From Hydrogenovibrio sp. (lineage in GTDB: Bacteria; Pseudomonadota; Gammaproteobacteria; Thiomicrospirales; Thiomicrospiraceae), in assembly GCA_015484555.1 (NCBI GenBank), contig WFMZ01000030.1:18547-82546 (forward strand): a stretch of DNA of 64,000 nucleotides. Direction: 5' to 3'. The notes under the pieces were generated by a model. That model was not told where the DNA came from. It did not search any database and saw nothing but the letters and a program-made list of their open reading frames with translations. Position numbers and translations under genes: made by a program. Every line of letters begins with the position of its first letter. Positions within the stretch are counted from its first letter, which is position 1. This document shows, piece after piece, positions 62,390 through 64,000 of this stretch.

Positions 62390-63148
62390 CTACGGTTTTC
62401 TTGTCAATACCTTATTTTCACTTTCGATCATTTTCTTCATGCCTTCAAATATTAACAAGGGGCATTCCAATGAATTTACGTCTAGTAAAGGCTGTATTTG
62501 TGAAAACCCTCCACCTGACCCCAGCACCATAAAATCGCATTCAAACTGCTGCTGACTATCATTTACTACTCTATTAATAGTAGAAATTAACATTAATAAA
62601 GCACCATTTTGAATACAGTCCTGCGTAGATACTCCTAGTGAGATTGAATTTTTAGAGTTTACTCCAACCTTCTGGAGACGAGCCGTACTTGAATGCAAAC
62701 TTTCTATTTGTAGTTGTATCGAGGGGACAATATAGCCACCTTGGTGTTTTTTATTAAACACCACATCAATCGTAACCGCAGTACCAGCACTCACCACAAT
62801 ATAATTACTAGCATAATTAGTAGCCCCTATCATGGCAAGCCAACGGTCTACCCCTAGCGCTTTAATATCTTTATAACCATTAGTAAAACCACAGCATGCA
62901 TCCTCCACTTTAACAATATGCACCGAAGATGTTATATGTTTGTTGAAATACTGAATCAATTGCTCAGAATATTCAGCACTCACAACAGAAGAAATCCAAA
63001 CCTCGTTAATATCATCAGATAAAGTGGCTAAAAAAGGGTCTCTAAATAAGCTAGCGTTATCAATGGCTACCAATGAAGTAATAACCCCCTCTGATAAGCG
63101 TACAAACTTGCAACGGGAGTTCCCCATATCCACTAAAATCTGACTCAC
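62390..63148 (-). CDS. coaX: Type III pantothenate kinase
   Basis: ILVDMGNSRCKFVRL; GVDRWLAMIGA; VVSAGTAVTIDVV. Confidence 0.92.
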   Translation of the reverse strand: MSQILVDMGNSRCKFVRLSEGVITSLVAIDNASLFRDPFLATLSDDINEVWISSVVSAEYSEQLIQYFNKHITSSVHIVKVEDACCGFTNGYKDIKALGVDRWLAMIGATNYASNYIVVSAGTAVTIDVVFNKKHQGGYIVPSIQLQIESLHSSTARLQKVGVNSKNSISLGVSTQDCIQNGALLMLISTINRVVNDSQQQFECDFMVLGSGGGFSQIQPLLDVNSLECPLLIFEGMKKMIESENKVLTRKP

Positions 63149-63255
63149 GACTCCGCTCTTTTTAATAACTTATTCATAATAAAGACCATCATAAACGATT
63201 TAAAGTTTTCAAAACCACCTCTCTCCTCTAACACTCTCTAATCCCTAAATTTTGA

Positions 63256-63296
63256 GCAAAAAAAACCGCTATCTAATTAAAGATAACGGCTTTCAG
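63256..63296 (-). terminator. Terminator of the rRNA operon
   Basis: Minus strand AAGCCGTTATCTTTAATTAGATAGCGGTTTTTTTT. Confidence 0.85.
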
Positions 63297-63303
63297 AATA
63301 TAA

Positions 63304-63420
63304 GCTTGGGGATGACCTACTCTCACATGGGAACTCCCACACTACCATCGGCGCAGAGACGTTTCACTACTGAGTTCGAAAAGGGATCAGGTGGTTCCAT
63401 CTCGCTATGGTCCCCAAGCA
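63304..63420 (-). rRNA. rrf: 5S ribosomal RNA
   Basis: Reverse complement TGCTTGGGGACCATAGCGAG...GTGTGGGAGTTCCCATGTGAGAGTAGGTCATCCCCAAGC. Confidence 0.95.
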
Positions 63421-63631
63421 ATTGGGTACTATAGCCAGTCTTTCAACTGTCTACGGAATTTTGGATATATCTAAATCGATTATTGTTATTTTATTCTTAC
63501 TTCGACTATATTCTTCTGTTTGTCGGTTTATGTATCATAAACTCAAGCTAAACATGTCTATAAACTTTTAGTGACGCTTCAAAGCTTTATTATCTTTTCT
63601 TTCAAAAAGCATAAGTTATCTTTGAATTGTA

Positions 63632-64000
<369 letters not shown>

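Noticed and set aside
63252-63434. 60-aa plus-strand ORF over the 5S region
   Set aside because: Overlaps 5S rRNA and its terminator; spurious.

Overview
Ordinary chromosomal segment of a low-to-moderate-GC gammaproteobacterium (taxonomy is inference). It carries housekeeping and metabolic operons: prmB-mog, HD-GYP, nnrS, lon, desaturase/oleate hydratase, yhdP-rng-maf, an LPS-core/lipid A block, ppc, panD, phoRB-phoU-pstBAC, glnA, argD-argF, recR-ybaB-dnaX, greA-carB-carA, tRNA-Thr, coaX, and 5S plus the partial 3' end of 23S at the right edge. No CRISPR array, prophage or transposase was seen. The most interesting signals are not in the ORF list. (1) A short dispersed repeat family (core AAAAATCGCCAGGGGTGG, about 11 copies at 9 loci) is mostly intergenic. 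It forms inverted pairs between convergent genes at two loci, including a perfect 25-bp inverted repeat, and one copy lies in-frame inside the heptosyltransferase I gene. (2) A left-handed beta-helix acetyltransferase gene in the LPS block is split at a G8 tract, exactly one G short of a continuous frame (candidate phase variation). (3) dnaX is split into two ORFs joined by a canonical -1 slippery heptamer (G GGA AAG), a stop and a GNRA-loop hairpin. (4) Terminator-like hairpins lie directly upstream of both argD and carA. (5) The divergent pst/glnA region carries tandem Pho boxes and a sigma54/NtrC-like promoter. (6) A two-gene module encodes an acidic repeat/coiled-coil protein and a membrane coiled-coil protein that I do not recognise. 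All calls come from reading the sequence; no database search was run.
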